A stretch of DNA of 64,000 nt from Treponema sp. (lineage in GTDB: Bacteria > Spirochaetota > Spirochaetia > Treponematales > Treponemataceae): positions 1 through 64,000 of the forward strand of contig JAFXSM010000020.1 in assembly GCA_017525605.1 (NCBI GenBank), written 5' to 3'. Under the pieces are notes generated by a model that was given only the letters and a program-made list of their open reading frames with translations, was not told where the DNA came from and did no database searches. Positions 17,009 through 24,811 of the stretch are shown here, piece by piece. Both the position numbers and the translations under genes were made by a program. How positions within the stretch are numbered: position 1 is the first letter of the stretch; each line of letters starts with the position of its first letter.

Positions 17009-17074
17009 TTACACCTCTTGTATATTTGTAATATCTTTTTTTAAACTAATAATAAATATATTTTTATAGTTCAA
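17009..17074 (-). CDS. Possible 21-residue leader peptide with TTG start
   Basis: A TTG at 17074 has an excellent AAGGAGG site 8 bases upstream and opens a short frame ending in NIQEV with TAA at 17011-17009. One base then separates it from ATG of the next gene. The tight spacing and strong ribosome site suggest translational coupling or a leader peptide. It could equally be the remnant of a decayed gene; a second strong site with only a two-codon frame (ATG ACA TAG) lies just upstream near 17174. Confidence 0.35.
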   Translation of the reverse strand: MNYKNIFIISLKKDITNIQEV

Positions 17075-17396
17075 TTCCTTATCCTCCTTGGAAGCTTACA
17101 TTCCACCTGGTCGCAAAAAATCCCGCTTCCGAGGACTTGCGCCAGCTATTCATATTTGACGACTTTCTATGTCATAAACCGCCTCCTTAGAAAGCCACAC
17201 GAACTAAAGCTGACGACCTTGGCTTTCTGAGAAGCCGCCAGCAAAATTTTAAAATACAAATTTTTTCAGGCAACGGCAAATTCGCGTGCAGAGCTTTCCG
17301 CATACGCGAAAACTCTACCGCATCATACTATCATACGGTGATAGACTGAGTAAAAAAAATTGGAAAATTGTAAATTCTTATGAAATGAGAAACGCG
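17075..17396. other. Gene-free stretch with hairpins and orphaned ribosome sites
   Basis: No credible gene is seen. It contains a 9-bp perfect stem (AGAAAGCCA 17189-17197 with TGGCTTTCT 17220-17228), a TAAGGAGG ribosome site on the minus strand near 17182-17189 followed by only a two-codon frame, and near 17295-17313 a third, diverged copy of the hairpin core (TTTCCGCATACGCGAAAAC) found at 15227 and 16385. It looks like a decayed part of the neighbouring orphan-gene island. Confidence 0.5.
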
Positions 17397-17432
17397 CAAA
17401 AAAAAGACCCGATTCTTCTGAATCAGGTCTTG
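17397..17432 (-). terminator. Terminator of the tRNA-Ala gene
   Basis: Stem halves AAGACC-CGATTC and GAATCA-GGTCTT are followed on the minus strand by a T-run, just downstream of tRNA-Ala. Confidence 0.8.
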
Positions 17433-17439
17433 AAAGTGA

Positions 17440-17513
17440 TGGAGAATAGGGGGTTCGAACCCCTGACCCTCGGCTTGCAAAGCCGATGCTCTAGCCAGCT
17501 GAGCTAATTCCCC
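17440..17513 (-). tRNA. tRNA-Ala(TGC)
   Basis: A 74-nt cloverleaf on the minus strand with anticodon TGC (17477-17479), the G3:U70 wobble in the acceptor stem that identifies alanine tRNA, a standard D-arm (AGCTCAGCTGG) and T-arm (GGTTCGAACCC). CCA is not encoded. Confidence 0.97.
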
Positions 17514-17699
17514 GTTAGGAATGATTAAATATTACAGAAAACGAGATTTTTAGTCAATAGATTTTGTAAAAAAATAATTTTTTTTCGAAATAAATTCGGA
17601 AAATATCCAAAAATAAAATTCCTAAAATCGGCTCGCTGAAAAAAATCTATGGCACTTGACTAAAATTAAAAAATCGGGTATTGTTCAACAACATCAGTT

Positions 17700-17784
17700 G
17701 GAGCGATGGCAGAGCGGCTGAATGCACCGGTCTTGAAAACCGACGTACCGCAAGGTACCGGGGGTTCAAATCCCTCTCGCTCCG
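17700..17784 (+). tRNA. tRNA-Ser(TGA)
   Basis: An 85-nt class II tRNA: acceptor GGAGCGA/TCGCTCC with discriminator G, anticodon TGA at 17734-17736, long variable arm (TACCGCAAGGTACC) and T-loop GTTCAAATC. CCA is not encoded. Confidence 0.95.
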
Positions 17785-17810
17785 CTTTTTCTGTTTTGTA
17801 AAAAACAGAT

Positions 17811-17895
17811 GGAGGCGTCGTATAGCGGTATTACAACGGATTGCTAATCCGTCAGTTCCTTACGGGCTGGGCAGGTTCGACTCCTGTCGCCTCCG
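17811..17895 (+). tRNA. tRNA-Ser(GCT)
   Basis: An 85-nt class II tRNA: acceptor GGAGGCG/CGCCTCC, anticodon GCT in the loop TTGCTAA, long variable arm, T-arm CAGGTTCGACTCCTG. Its D-arm (GTATAGCGGTATTAC) resembles those of glycine or glutamine tRNAs more than a typical serine tRNA, but the anticodon and long variable arm support serine. It is 26 bases after tRNA-Ser(TGA), probably on one transcript. Confidence 0.92.
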
Positions 17896-17923
17896 TTAGC
17901 AAGTTGCAAAACTTGTACCATTT

Positions 17924-17998
17924 GAGATTGTAGCTCAGCTGGATTAGAGCACCACCCTGCGGAGGTGGGGGTCGCACGTTCGAATCGTGTCAGTCTCA
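17924..17998 (+). tRNA. tRNA-Arg(GCG)
   Basis: A 75-nt cloverleaf: acceptor GAGATTG/CAGTCTC (one G:U pair), anticodon loop CTGCGGA giving GCG at 17959-17961, T-arm with TTCGAAT. Most bacteria read CGU/CGC codons with an inosine-modified ACG arginine tRNA, so a GCG anticodon is less usual. The isotype is called from the anticodon. Confidence 0.92.
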
Positions 17999-18009
17999 TT
18001 CTTCTTTTG

Positions 18010-18039
18010 AATCCACCAGTTTTGGTGGATTTTTTTTTT
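18010..18039 (+). terminator. Terminator of the tRNA cluster
   Basis: A perfect 9-bp stem (AATCCACCA with TGGTGGATT), a 4-base loop and a T-run directly follow tRNA-Arg. Confidence 0.9.
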
Positions 18040-18116
18040 GCGCCACGACTTTTTATTTTGGAATCCAGACTTTGCTTTTAAGCAATGAATACAGATTGCA
18101 CCGCTGCTGAATTTCA

Positions 18117-18161
18117 AAAGGCAGCCCGCTTGGAAAAATTGATTCCGAACAGACTGCCTTT
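18117..18161 (-). terminator. Hairpin downstream of the 102-residue orphan
   Basis: An 8-bp stem (AAAGGCAG 18117-18124 with CTGCCTTT 18154-18161) is followed on the minus strand by a short interrupted T-rich run; a second pairing inside the loop (TTGGAAAAAT-type segment) strengthens it. It is a likely terminator of the gene at 18166. Confidence 0.55.
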
Positions 18162-18165
18162 GAAC

Positions 18166-18474
18166 TCATTCGCTTTCTTCGTAAAGGTTGTAGAGCGTTT
18201 TTCCGTAATGGTCGCCCATCTTGTTCATCAATATGACGTATGCTTCGCGAGAAATCTCGTCGGCATCGTCAAGGTCCTCCAGAACTTCCGATGCTTCCAC
18301 CTCAAGTTCCTCGTTCGCGCCGACTGAGCATGTCAGAATCGCGTCGTTTGCGGCGAGCTTGGAATATCGGGCGCGGGCGCTTGCAAGCTCTTCGTCGGTG
18401 AAAAGGTCGAATCCCTCAAAATCGATTTCATCTGACCAGTTGAATTCCGACTTCACAAGAAAAAATTTGTCCAT
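18166..18474 (-). CDS. Small acidic orphan protein
   Basis: A 102-residue, highly acidic soluble protein with no recognised family. It is mainly helical with many Glu/Asp/Ala (for example TDEELASARARYSKLAA) and carries no signal peptide. ATG 18474 has an ideal AAGGAGG site 6 bases upstream, which supports it as a real gene. It stands alone, with its own terminator candidate, between the tRNA cluster and the M48 protease. Its size and charge resemble the orphan proteins at 14595-16358, but no sequence similarity is obvious by eye. Confidence 0.7.
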   Translation of the reverse strand: MDKFFLVKSEFNWSDEIDFEGFDLFTDEELASARARYSKLAANDAILTCSVGANEELEVEASEVLEDLDDADEISREAYVILMNKMGDHYGKTLYNLYEESE

Positions 18475-18602
18475 GGTTTCCTCCTTAGTAGAGAAACTTT
18501 GAAAGCAGCCTTTCGCAAGTTCCCTCGAACATATCTAATCCATTATAACCCACAAACAAAAAATCGCGACTTTTTCATTTTTTAACTTTCAGTTAACATC
18601 TT

Positions 18603-19889
18603 TCATTTTTCCGTTTCCTTTATCGCTTCGATTCGCTCAAGCAACGGCGGATGGCTGTATTTGAATGCGGAATAGACTTTCGCAACCTGAATTTCGCTCA
18701 GATTTTCTTTGTTCAGTTTTATCAACGCGCTGATGAGCGGTGCGCCTTTTTTGCAAACTTTCGCGCTGAATGCGTCTGCCTGAAATTCATCCCGCCTGCT
18801 CATGTGGTTCGTGACAAGGCTTGCAAGTGGTGCGAGTCCTCCAAAAATCGTCGCGGAGAATATCGTTCCGACCATCATCATTTTGTAGCTCACGTCCCCG
18901 TTCTCGTTCGTGAGAATCTGGAAACCGAATCCCTCGTACAATTCCGGCATTTTTATGAAAATGCTTTCCGCAAAGAGAACCGCGAAAATCAGAGGAATCA
19001 TTATGCACATTCGTTTGACGATGTGATGATGCTTGTAGTGCCCGAGCTCATGCCCAAGAACAGCCTCGATTTCTTCCGGCGTAAGCTGCGCGATGAGCGT
19101 GTCGTAAAGAACGACGCGCTTTGACTTTCCGAAGCCGGTGAAATATGCGTTCGAGTGGCCTGAGCGTTTCGACGCGTCCATTACGAAAAGACCAGAGGAC
19201 TTGAAACCGCATCTCTGCAAAAGAGATTCGAGCCGCGTTTTCAGCTCTCCTTCCTCAAGCGGAGTGAATTTATTGAAAATCGGGGCAATCAGAATCGGAT
19301 AAATAACGGAAATCGCAAGGCTGAACACAACGTATGTCGCACCAAGGAAAAGCCACCATAAGTTCGGGCAATATTTAAAAAGTGCGCAGGCAATTGCCAA
19401 AAGAGGAAGCGCGATGACGAACGTCACAAGAATCGACTTTATTGAGTCCACAATCCACATTCTGAATGTCTGCTTGCAGAATCCGAACTGCTTTTCAATT
19501 CCGAATGTCGAATAAAGATTGAACGGAATCGCGAGAATCGCCGTCGGAATGCTCGTGAAGAAAATGTAAAGCAGGTTGACGACGATTGAATTTCCCGACC
19601 ACGTGCAGACAGTCTCGAAAACTGCCGGATAAAAACCCGCGATTATCAAATAAAGCTCAAGAACGAACATCAGGACGAATCTCGGAATCCAGAATTTGTA
19701 TTTGACGTTCTCGTATGCGCAAGTTTTTTTCAGGGTTGATTCGTCAATCAGACCTTTCACTTCATCGGGAATTTCCATGCCGTGCTTTTTTCGGAATGAA
19801 AAATCGACGAATTCAAGAATCATTTCCAGGAGAAAATTCAGAAATGACGAAACGAAAAATATAATCACGAAAATGTTTGAATACTGCAT
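18603..19889 (-). CDS. Ste24-like M48 family membrane metalloprotease
   Basis: A 428-residue integral membrane zinc protease. The catalytic motif HELGHYKHHH lies near residue 282, with the third-ligand region (RRDEFQADAFS) near 377. About six to seven hydrophobic segments flank it, and an N-terminal Ste24-like extension (FSFRKKHG) matches the CAAX-protease/Ste24 type rather than the shorter HtpX type. The bacterial role is probably membrane-protein quality control; CAAX processing is not expected. The ribosome site before ATG 19889 is weak. Confidence 0.93.
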   Translation of the reverse strand: MQYSNIFVIIFFVSSFLNFLLEMILEFVDFSFRKKHGMEIPDEVKGLIDESTLKKTCAYENVKYKFWIPRFVLMFVLELYLIIAGFYPAVFETVCTWSGNSIVVNLLYIFFTSIPTAILAIPFNLYSTFGIEKQFGFCKQTFRMWIVDSIKSILVTFVIALPLLAIACALFKYCPNLWWLFLGATYVVFSLAISVIYPILIAPIFNKFTPLEEGELKTRLESLLQRCGFKSSGLFVMDASKRSGHSNAYFTGFGKSKRVVLYDTLIAQLTPEEIEAVLGHELGHYKHHHIVKRMCIMIPLIFAVLFAESIFIKMPELYEGFGFQILTNENGDVSYKMMMVGTIFSATIFGGLAPLASLVTNHMSRRDEFQADAFSAKVCKKGAPLISALIKLNKENLSEIQVAKVYSAFKYSHPPLLERIEAIKETEK

Positions 19890-19933
19890 TTTTCGATTCT
19901 ATCAGATTTTCGTGTTTTATTTTTTTTGCCGTT

Positions 19934-20695
19934 CTATTTCCTCGTCACTATCACCAGATGCGATTTGTAATACGGCTGTGAAAAATCGACCACATTTTTC
20001 CTGTCCTCGCTTGTGGACAATCCCGCCGCGATGAAATCTATCGAACCTGAAATTAGCGACGGAATCAGGGAATCGAACGGCTGGTCAACAAGCTCCAGCT
20101 TTTTGTTCATGTCGTTCGCAATGAGTTTTCCGAGGCTTATGTCGAATCCTATTATCTTTCCGTTTTCGAGATACTCGAACGGAGGAAATGCCGCGTTCGT
20201 TCCCATTAGAAGCTCGCCGGAAGGGTCAGCAGGAGACGGCAGCGGAGTGTGGATTTTTCCCTCGACAGAAATGAATGAATTCACGAGTTTTCTGTATGTC
20301 CCGTCTTTTCTTGATTCCGTTATCGTCTTGTTGACAGAATCAAGAAGCTCCTTGTTTCCTTTTTTTACGGCAATCGCATATTCCTCGTCGCCGACTGGAT
20401 TTTCGGCAATCCGCAGTTTCGGACACCTTGCTACAATTGATTTTGCAGGCAGCTCGTCGATGATTATCGCATCGATTTTTTTCTCCTGAAGTGCAATCGA
20501 TGCTTCTTCGCCAGTTGCAAACTGTACGATTGTGGCCTTTTCAATCTTGTTCTGAATAATCTGCTCGCTCGTCGTTCCTATCTGAACGCCAATCCGCTTT
20601 CCGTTTAAATCTTCCAGGGTTTCAATCGATGAAAAATTCTTTGTGCATGAAACAAAAAAAATCGCAGTAAAAATCAAGATAAATTTTCTTAGCAT
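19934..20695 (-). CDS. Amino-acid-type extracellular solute-binding lipoprotein
   Basis: A 253-residue periplasmic binding protein of the SBP_bac_3 family, which delivers polar amino acids to ABC transporters. It has a lipoprotein signal with lipobox FVSC, the family's early GKRIGVQIGTTSEQ stretch, and the NAAFPPFEYLENGKIIGFDI signature in the second half. The ATG at 20695 is preferred because GGGGAG lies 8 bases before it; the in-frame ATG at 20713 has no ribosome site. No permease or ATPase gene is adjacent, so the partner must lie elsewhere, or the protein acts as a sensor. The duplicated binding-domain halves look compressed and the order (a domain-like segment before the main signature) is unusual. 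Confidence 0.85.
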   Translation of the reverse strand: MLRKFILIFTAIFFVSCTKNFSSIETLEDLNGKRIGVQIGTTSEQIIQNKIEKATIVQFATGEEASIALQEKKIDAIIIDELPAKSIVARCPKLRIAENPVGDEEYAIAVKKGNKELLDSVNKTITESRKDGTYRKLVNSFISVEGKIHTPLPSPADPSGELLMGTNAAFPPFEYLENGKIIGFDISLGKLIANDMNKKLELVDQPFDSLIPSLISGSIDFIAAGLSTSEDRKNVVDFSQPYYKSHLVIVTRK

Positions 20696-20793
20696 AACTT
20701 CGCTCCCCTGCATTTATTTATTCTTAAAATATACCACATTTTTGAAAGTCCACAAATTGATTTTTGTAGATTTTCTGCCGATAATGAACTGTT

Positions 20794-22119
20794 ATGGAAG
20801 TATTGATAGCTATTGTTTTTGTAGTCGCTTTTGCTGCGGTTGTTTTGGCTTTGGTTACAAGGAAAAGTGGCGGAAAGAAAAAGCAGAAAGGTCGTGCTCA
20901 GATAATCCGTGACGCGAACAGAAAGCTTTCTCAGGACCCGCATAACCCTGACGGGCTTATGGCACTCGGCGAGCTGTATTATAACGAACGGGCATGGGAC
21001 AAAGCATATCCTCTCTACGAAACGATGATGAGCGTCGCAACTATTCATCACGAGATTGAGCCGTTCAAGGCATCTTTGCGGCAGGGAATCTGCGCTCTCA
21101 AGCTGAACAAAATCGCCGACTCATTCAAGGGACTTACAGCGGCTTTCAAAATCAACAAGCAGGACTTCGACGTGAACTATTACATGGGCGTTGCGAATTT
21201 CAAGAACAATGACTTCGAGAAGGCAATTCCGTGCTTCAAACGCGCTCTCATCATTCGCTCCGACGCTCCGAACATGAATTCGTATATCGGTCTTTCGATG
21301 TACAAGGCAAAGCATTACAAAGAATCACTTTCATATCTAAGGCGCGCATTGGACGAGAATCCTGACAACAAGGAAGTCCTTTTCAGCATGGCGGACGCGA
21401 TGAACGAAGGCGGATTCGCGGACAAGGCGATGAAAGTATTCATGCATCTCCGGCCGGACCCGGAATTCGGCGCGAGGTCGTGCCTTGCGTGCGGACTTTT
21501 CCATCTCAAATCGAACCAGCCTGACCTTGCGATACAGGATTTCGAAATCGGAATGAAACACCAGAACGTTCCGCAGGACATCCTAGTTGAAATCCGCTAC
21601 CGGTACGCAAACGCATGTTTCATGACAAATTCAATCACTAACGGACTTGCGGCACTCAAAGAGATTCAGGCGACGACACCGAACTACAAGGACGTTGCCC
21701 AGCTTGCCGCGCGATATCAGGAACTGAACAAGAACAAGAACCTCCAGACATACCTTATGGCACCTTCGAGCGATTTCGTCGCGCTCTGCCGAAGAATCGT
21801 CCTTGCGTACTACAAAAAAGGAACAGCAAAACTCATCGATTTTTCAGTTTCGCAGGACACCGTGGATGTAATCGTGAATGTCGATTTCATACGCTCGGAA
21901 GAAACGCACATGTTCAAGTTCTACAGGACGACAGGCGTTCTCGGAGAGCTTCCGGTGCGCGATTTCCACGGACGAGTTTCGGAGCACAAGGCGGACAAGG
22001 GCTTCCTCGTTTCGGCAGGCTCTTACAGCGAGGAAGCGCACAGATTCGCGGAAGGCCGCCCGCTTGAGCTTTTTGAGAAGGATATGCTCATCAAGCTCCT
22101 CAAAAAAGTTGACGGCTAG
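20794..22119 (+). CDS. TPR-repeat protein with C-terminal Mrr-like nuclease-fold domain
   Basis: A 441-residue protein: an N-terminal membrane anchor (residues 3-22), a basic KKKQK patch, about six TPR units (residues 45-310), and a C-terminal domain (about 330-441) that resembles the Mrr_cat fold: VDVIVNVDF, then MFKFYR where Mrr has Q-x-K, then the GFLVSAGSYSEEAHRFAEGR and LELFEKDMLIKLL strand-helix pattern. The first residue of the E/Q-x-K catalytic pair is Met, so nuclease activity may be lost. It is probably a cytoplasm-facing scaffold tethered to the membrane. No clear ribosome site precedes ATG 20794. Confidence 0.8.
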   Translation: MEVLIAIVFVVAFAAVVLALVTRKSGGKKKQKGRAQIIRDANRKLSQDPHNPDGLMALGELYYNERAWDKAYPLYETMMSVATIHHEIEPFKASLRQGICALKLNKIADSFKGLTAAFKINKQDFDVNYYMGVANFKNNDFEKAIPCFKRALIIRSDAPNMNSYIGLSMYKAKHYKESLSYLRRALDENPDNKEVLFSMADAMNEGGFADKAMKVFMHLRPDPEFGARSCLACGLFHLKSNQPDLAIQDFEIGMKHQNVPQDILVEIRYRYANACFMTNSITNGLAALKEIQATTPNYKDVAQLAARYQELNKNKNLQTYLMAPSSDFVALCRRIVLAYYKKGTAKLIDFSVSQDTVDVIVNVDFIRSEETHMFKFYRTTGVLGELPVRDFHGRVSEHKADKGFLVSAGSYSEEAHRFAEGRPLELFEKDMLIKLLKKVDG

Positions 22120-22127
22120 TTTTGATA

Positions 22128-22170
22128 AAACCTGTTTGGAAACTGAAGTTTCTGAACAGGTTTAATTTTT
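22128..22170 (+). terminator. Terminator after the TPR gene, CCTGTT family copy 1
   Basis: AAACCTGTT pairs with AACAGGTTT and an inner GGAAACT with AGTTTC; a T7 run follows. Its 3' arm overlaps the stop codon of the convergent rsmG. Confidence 0.85.
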
Positions 22171-22866
22171 TTCGATTACGACAAGATTCCGCTCGCGTTC
22201 TTCGTCCGCTGAATTTTCAGTCAGGAAAGGAACTGTGAGCGAGAGGACTTTGTATTTTGGAACCGAAGGAAGCGACTGCATTTCTTCGGTTATTTTTTCG
22301 CTCCGGGCTTTGTATGCTGCAAGGAACCCACCGTCTTTCAGAATGCGCAGGAGAACTTTCGTCATCTTTTTTTCGAGCGGACGGAATGCGCGGAACACGC
22401 AAAGGTCGAATCTTTTCTGCTCGATTCGCTCCGCCTGATTTTCTTCGATTTTTACGTTTTCAAGCCCCAAAAGTGCGCGGCAGTTCTCAAGGAACGCACA
22501 TCTTTTCGTCATTCTTTCCACAAGCAGGAAATTGAACGACGGAAGCACAATCGAAAGCGGAATGCCAGGAAGCCCCGCCCCCGAGCCGATGTCCGCAATC
22601 ACAAAATCGTCGGTCGTTTTCGAAAAACGCTCCGAAATTTCACGGCAAAGCTCAGGAACTGCGGAAAGAGAGTCCAGAATGTGCTTTATGACGATTTCGT
22701 CGTGGTCGTCAGTGTTCACAAGGTCGAATTTCGCGTTGAATTCCTGCAAATTCGAAATGTATTTTTCTATTTTTGATTCAATTTCTGAAATCGGCAAAGT
22801 CCTGATTCCGAAGAATTCTCCTTTGTCAAAGCCGATTTTCAAAAGTCCGTCGTGTAAATAATTCAT
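22162..22866 (-). CDS. rsmG: 16S rRNA (guanine-527-N7)-methyltransferase
   Basis: A 234-residue SAM-dependent enzyme that methylates G527 of 16S rRNA. The SAM-binding motif IADIGSGAGLPGIPLSI (near residue 92), the VERMTKRCAFLE segment and the RAFRPLEK region match RsmG (GidB). ATG 22866 was chosen; GTG 22881 five codons upstream is an alternative, and ribosome-site evidence is weak for both. The stop codon lies within the 3' arm of the convergent TPR-gene terminator. It is not next to mnmG or the replication origin, where this gene often lies. Confidence 0.92.
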   Translation of the reverse strand: MNYLHDGLLKIGFDKGEFFGIRTLPISEIESKIEKYISNLQEFNAKFDLVNTDDHDEIVIKHILDSLSAVPELCREISERFSKTTDDFVIADIGSGAGLPGIPLSIVLPSFNFLLVERMTKRCAFLENCRALLGLENVKIEENQAERIEQKRFDLCVFRAFRPLEKKMTKVLLRILKDGGFLAAYKARSEKITEEMQSLPSVPKYKVLSLTVPFLTENSADEERERNLVVIEKN

Positions 22867-22908
22867 CTTTTCAAATCCCACAAAATCTCAACAAAATCTC
22901 AACAAATA

Positions 22909-23784
22909 TCACATCGCAAGAAGCATATCGAACTTCACTTTTTCGTCGTCGATTCTGAAAGTCACCAAATTTCCAGTCCTGAACGCGGAAACTTTGCCCT
23001 CGCCGGCGGCATCTGCGATTTTTCTTAGGAACGACGAATCATTCAATGTGCCCTGGCTCACGGTTGCGGACACTGCGTAGCGCGTTATGCCGCCCTCCGT
23101 GCCGTCTGCCTTGAACAGAAAATAGAAAGTCTCGTTATGCGCTGTGCTGTCTTTTGAATATTTGCAGTCGCCGGTGAGCAAAAATGTGCCCTCAAGCGAT
23201 TCAGTTGAGAAAAACACTTCCTTGATTGTCTTTAGGCAGTCCTCGTTGTCCACATTGAAACGGAGTATTTTCGGCTCGGATTTTTCATTTATGGATGAAA
23301 GCGAAACTTTTTTCTGTTCGGAAGGCGTGCTTTCCTTGATTTTTTCAATCTCGGAAATGATTTTGCTCAAATCGCTGTCTTTTTTGAGCGAATTTTCAAC
23401 GTTGCCGAGCAATCCGAGATTGCTGAGTTTTGAAATGTCCTTTGCCGTAAGCAGATTCGAAAGCGACGACAAATCAGTTCCGGTTGCAGCAGTCAGAATC
23501 GCGGAATCCAATGTGCTTGCAGTTTTCGCTGATGATGAATTGGCGTTTGCGGATTCTGAATTTTCAGCTGCGGTCTGATTGGCGTTGTTCGCTACGGATT
23601 TGCTCTTCTGCCTATTCTGGTTCGCGTTGCCTGTGTAAAATCCGCTTGTGGAAGGCGTGTAAAATCCGTTTCCGACAGCCGGCATAGAAGGCATAGAAGG
23701 CATAGAAGGCATTGTGATTGCTTCCTGTGCGGAAAGAAGCGCGAAACTTCCGAGCATTATCCCAAGACAAAAAAATTTTTTCAT
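22909..23784 (-). CDS. Exported protein with PSM repeats, unknown function
   Basis: A 291-residue protein with a Sec signal peptide (residues 1-19, cleavage after LLSAQ) followed by three tandem Pro-Ser-Met triplets, a Ser/Asn/Ala-rich low-complexity stretch (residues 45-95), and a conserved-looking C-terminal beta-rich domain (residues 160-291). No lipobox or catalytic motif is seen. ATG 23784 has GGAGAG 7 bases upstream. It is probably periplasmic. No family recognised. Confidence 0.75.
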   Translation of the reverse strand: MKKFFCLGIMLGSFALLSAQEAITMPSMPSMPSMPAVGNGFYTPSTSGFYTGNANQNRQKSKSVANNANQTAAENSESANANSSSAKTASTLDSAILTAATGTDLSSLSNLLTAKDISKLSNLGLLGNVENSLKKDSDLSKIISEIEKIKESTPSEQKKVSLSSINEKSEPKILRFNVDNEDCLKTIKEVFFSTESLEGTFLLTGDCKYSKDSTAHNETFYFLFKADGTEGGITRYAVSATVSQGTLNDSSFLRKIADAAGEGKVSAFRTGNLVTFRIDDEKVKFDMLLAM

Positions 23785-23807
23785 AAAAGACTCTCCATAA
23801 ATTAGAA

Positions 23808-23840
23808 ACCTGTTCGGAAAACTGAATTTTTCGAACAGGT
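23808..23840. repeat. CCTGTTCGG hairpin, copy 2
   Basis: ACCTGTTCG (23808-23816) pairs with CGAACAGGT (23832-23840), extended by an A/T-rich inner stem. It lies in the 5' leader of the exported-protein gene and matches the hairpins at 22128 and 27634. Confidence 0.6.
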
Positions 23841-23923
23841 CTCATTGTAAATTATCAATTTTCATCTGGCAATTTTTTCTATTTGAGATTCTTCAATTTG
23901 TTTTCAAATTGCCAAAAAGAAAA

Positions 23924-24727
23924 TCAGAGAGTTTCAAGTGTTTCCTCTACGAACTGGAGACGCTGCTGCAGCGATGCGATTGTCTTTTCGAGCCTGTTCT
24001 TTTCTTTTTCGAGTTTGTCTTTCTGCGATTCCTCCGAGCCTTTCTTCATCAGTTCGGAAACTGTGTCAGGCGTTTTTCCCGCGAGAAGCTGCTGCTCGGC
24101 GCTTGCTTTTTCGTCCGGGGATTTAAGTGTCGCGACTTTCTTCATGTTGTCGAATCCTAGTGCGGGATTCACTTTTGCGGTCGCGACTTTCGTCAAATCC
24201 TTCGCGGTGTTTTTCGGAAGGCACAGGACGCGCTCAAGATAATCCTCGTAACGGATGTTCGAATCCTTGCAGAGTTTGTGCGCTTTTATCAGAAGATTGC
24301 CGAATTCGACCATCATTTTTCCGTTCGCTTCGATGTAATCTTCCTTTATTTTCTTCGTGAGTTCCTTGAGCTCAGGCGATTCCTCAATCGAAATCTTGTA
24401 GAATCCAAGTTCCTCCGCCTTTTCGAGCATCGTGTGGAACTTCGCCCAAAATGCGGCGTTGTGGCTTCTCGCGCCGCTTGGCGGAAGTTTCCCCGCGTTC
24501 TCTGCCATGTATTTCTCGGTCTCAATGTGGTGCGCGTATTCGTGGACGGCAGTGTACATGAGCTGGTTGTCGTCGGAGAAATTCTTGTTGTGCAAAAGGA
24601 TTTCGTGCGTGTCAGGCTTGTAAAGACCGTTCACGCGCACGCTTTCTTTCCCCGTCTGCGTCACGGTAAAGTCGATTTCCGTATTTTCGATTTGCAGAAG
24701 TTTGCTTTTTATGTCTTCGTTTTCCAT
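23924..24727 (-). CDS. Putative zinc metallopeptidase-like protein with coiled-coil tail
   Basis: A 267-residue cytosolic protein. Residues about 55-65 hold a zincin-type HEYAHH motif in a helix (YTAVHEYAHHIETEKYM). A downstream SHNAAFWAKFHTMLEKA segment resembles the SprT/YgjP-style follow-on region with possible zinc ligands. The last 45 residues are a Lys/Glu-rich coiled coil ending near a repeated ETL. The start is taken at ATG 24727; the GTG upstream overlaps the GGTGGG ribosome site. Protease activity is inferred only from the motif. Confidence 0.75.
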   Translation of the reverse strand: MENEDIKSKLLQIENTEIDFTVTQTGKESVRVNGLYKPDTHEILLHNKNFSDDNQLMYTAVHEYAHHIETEKYMAENAGKLPPSGARSHNAAFWAKFHTMLEKAEELGFYKISIEESPELKELTKKIKEDYIEANGKMMVEFGNLLIKAHKLCKDSNIRYEDYLERVLCLPKNTAKDLTKVATAKVNPALGFDNMKKVATLKSPDEKASAEQQLLAGKTPDTVSELMKKGSEESQKDKLEKEKNRLEKTIASLQQRLQFVEETLETL

Positions 24728-24811
24728 TTTTCCCACCGAAATAAAAAATTTGTCCGACCATTCTACATTTTTTTCCTGATGAAATCACCGACTTCAAACT
24801 TTCAAACTAAT

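Noticed and set aside
17700..17998. tRNA cluster as an attachment site for an integrated element
   Set aside because: No integrase gene and no direct repeat of a tRNA 3' end were seen; the terminators look normal.
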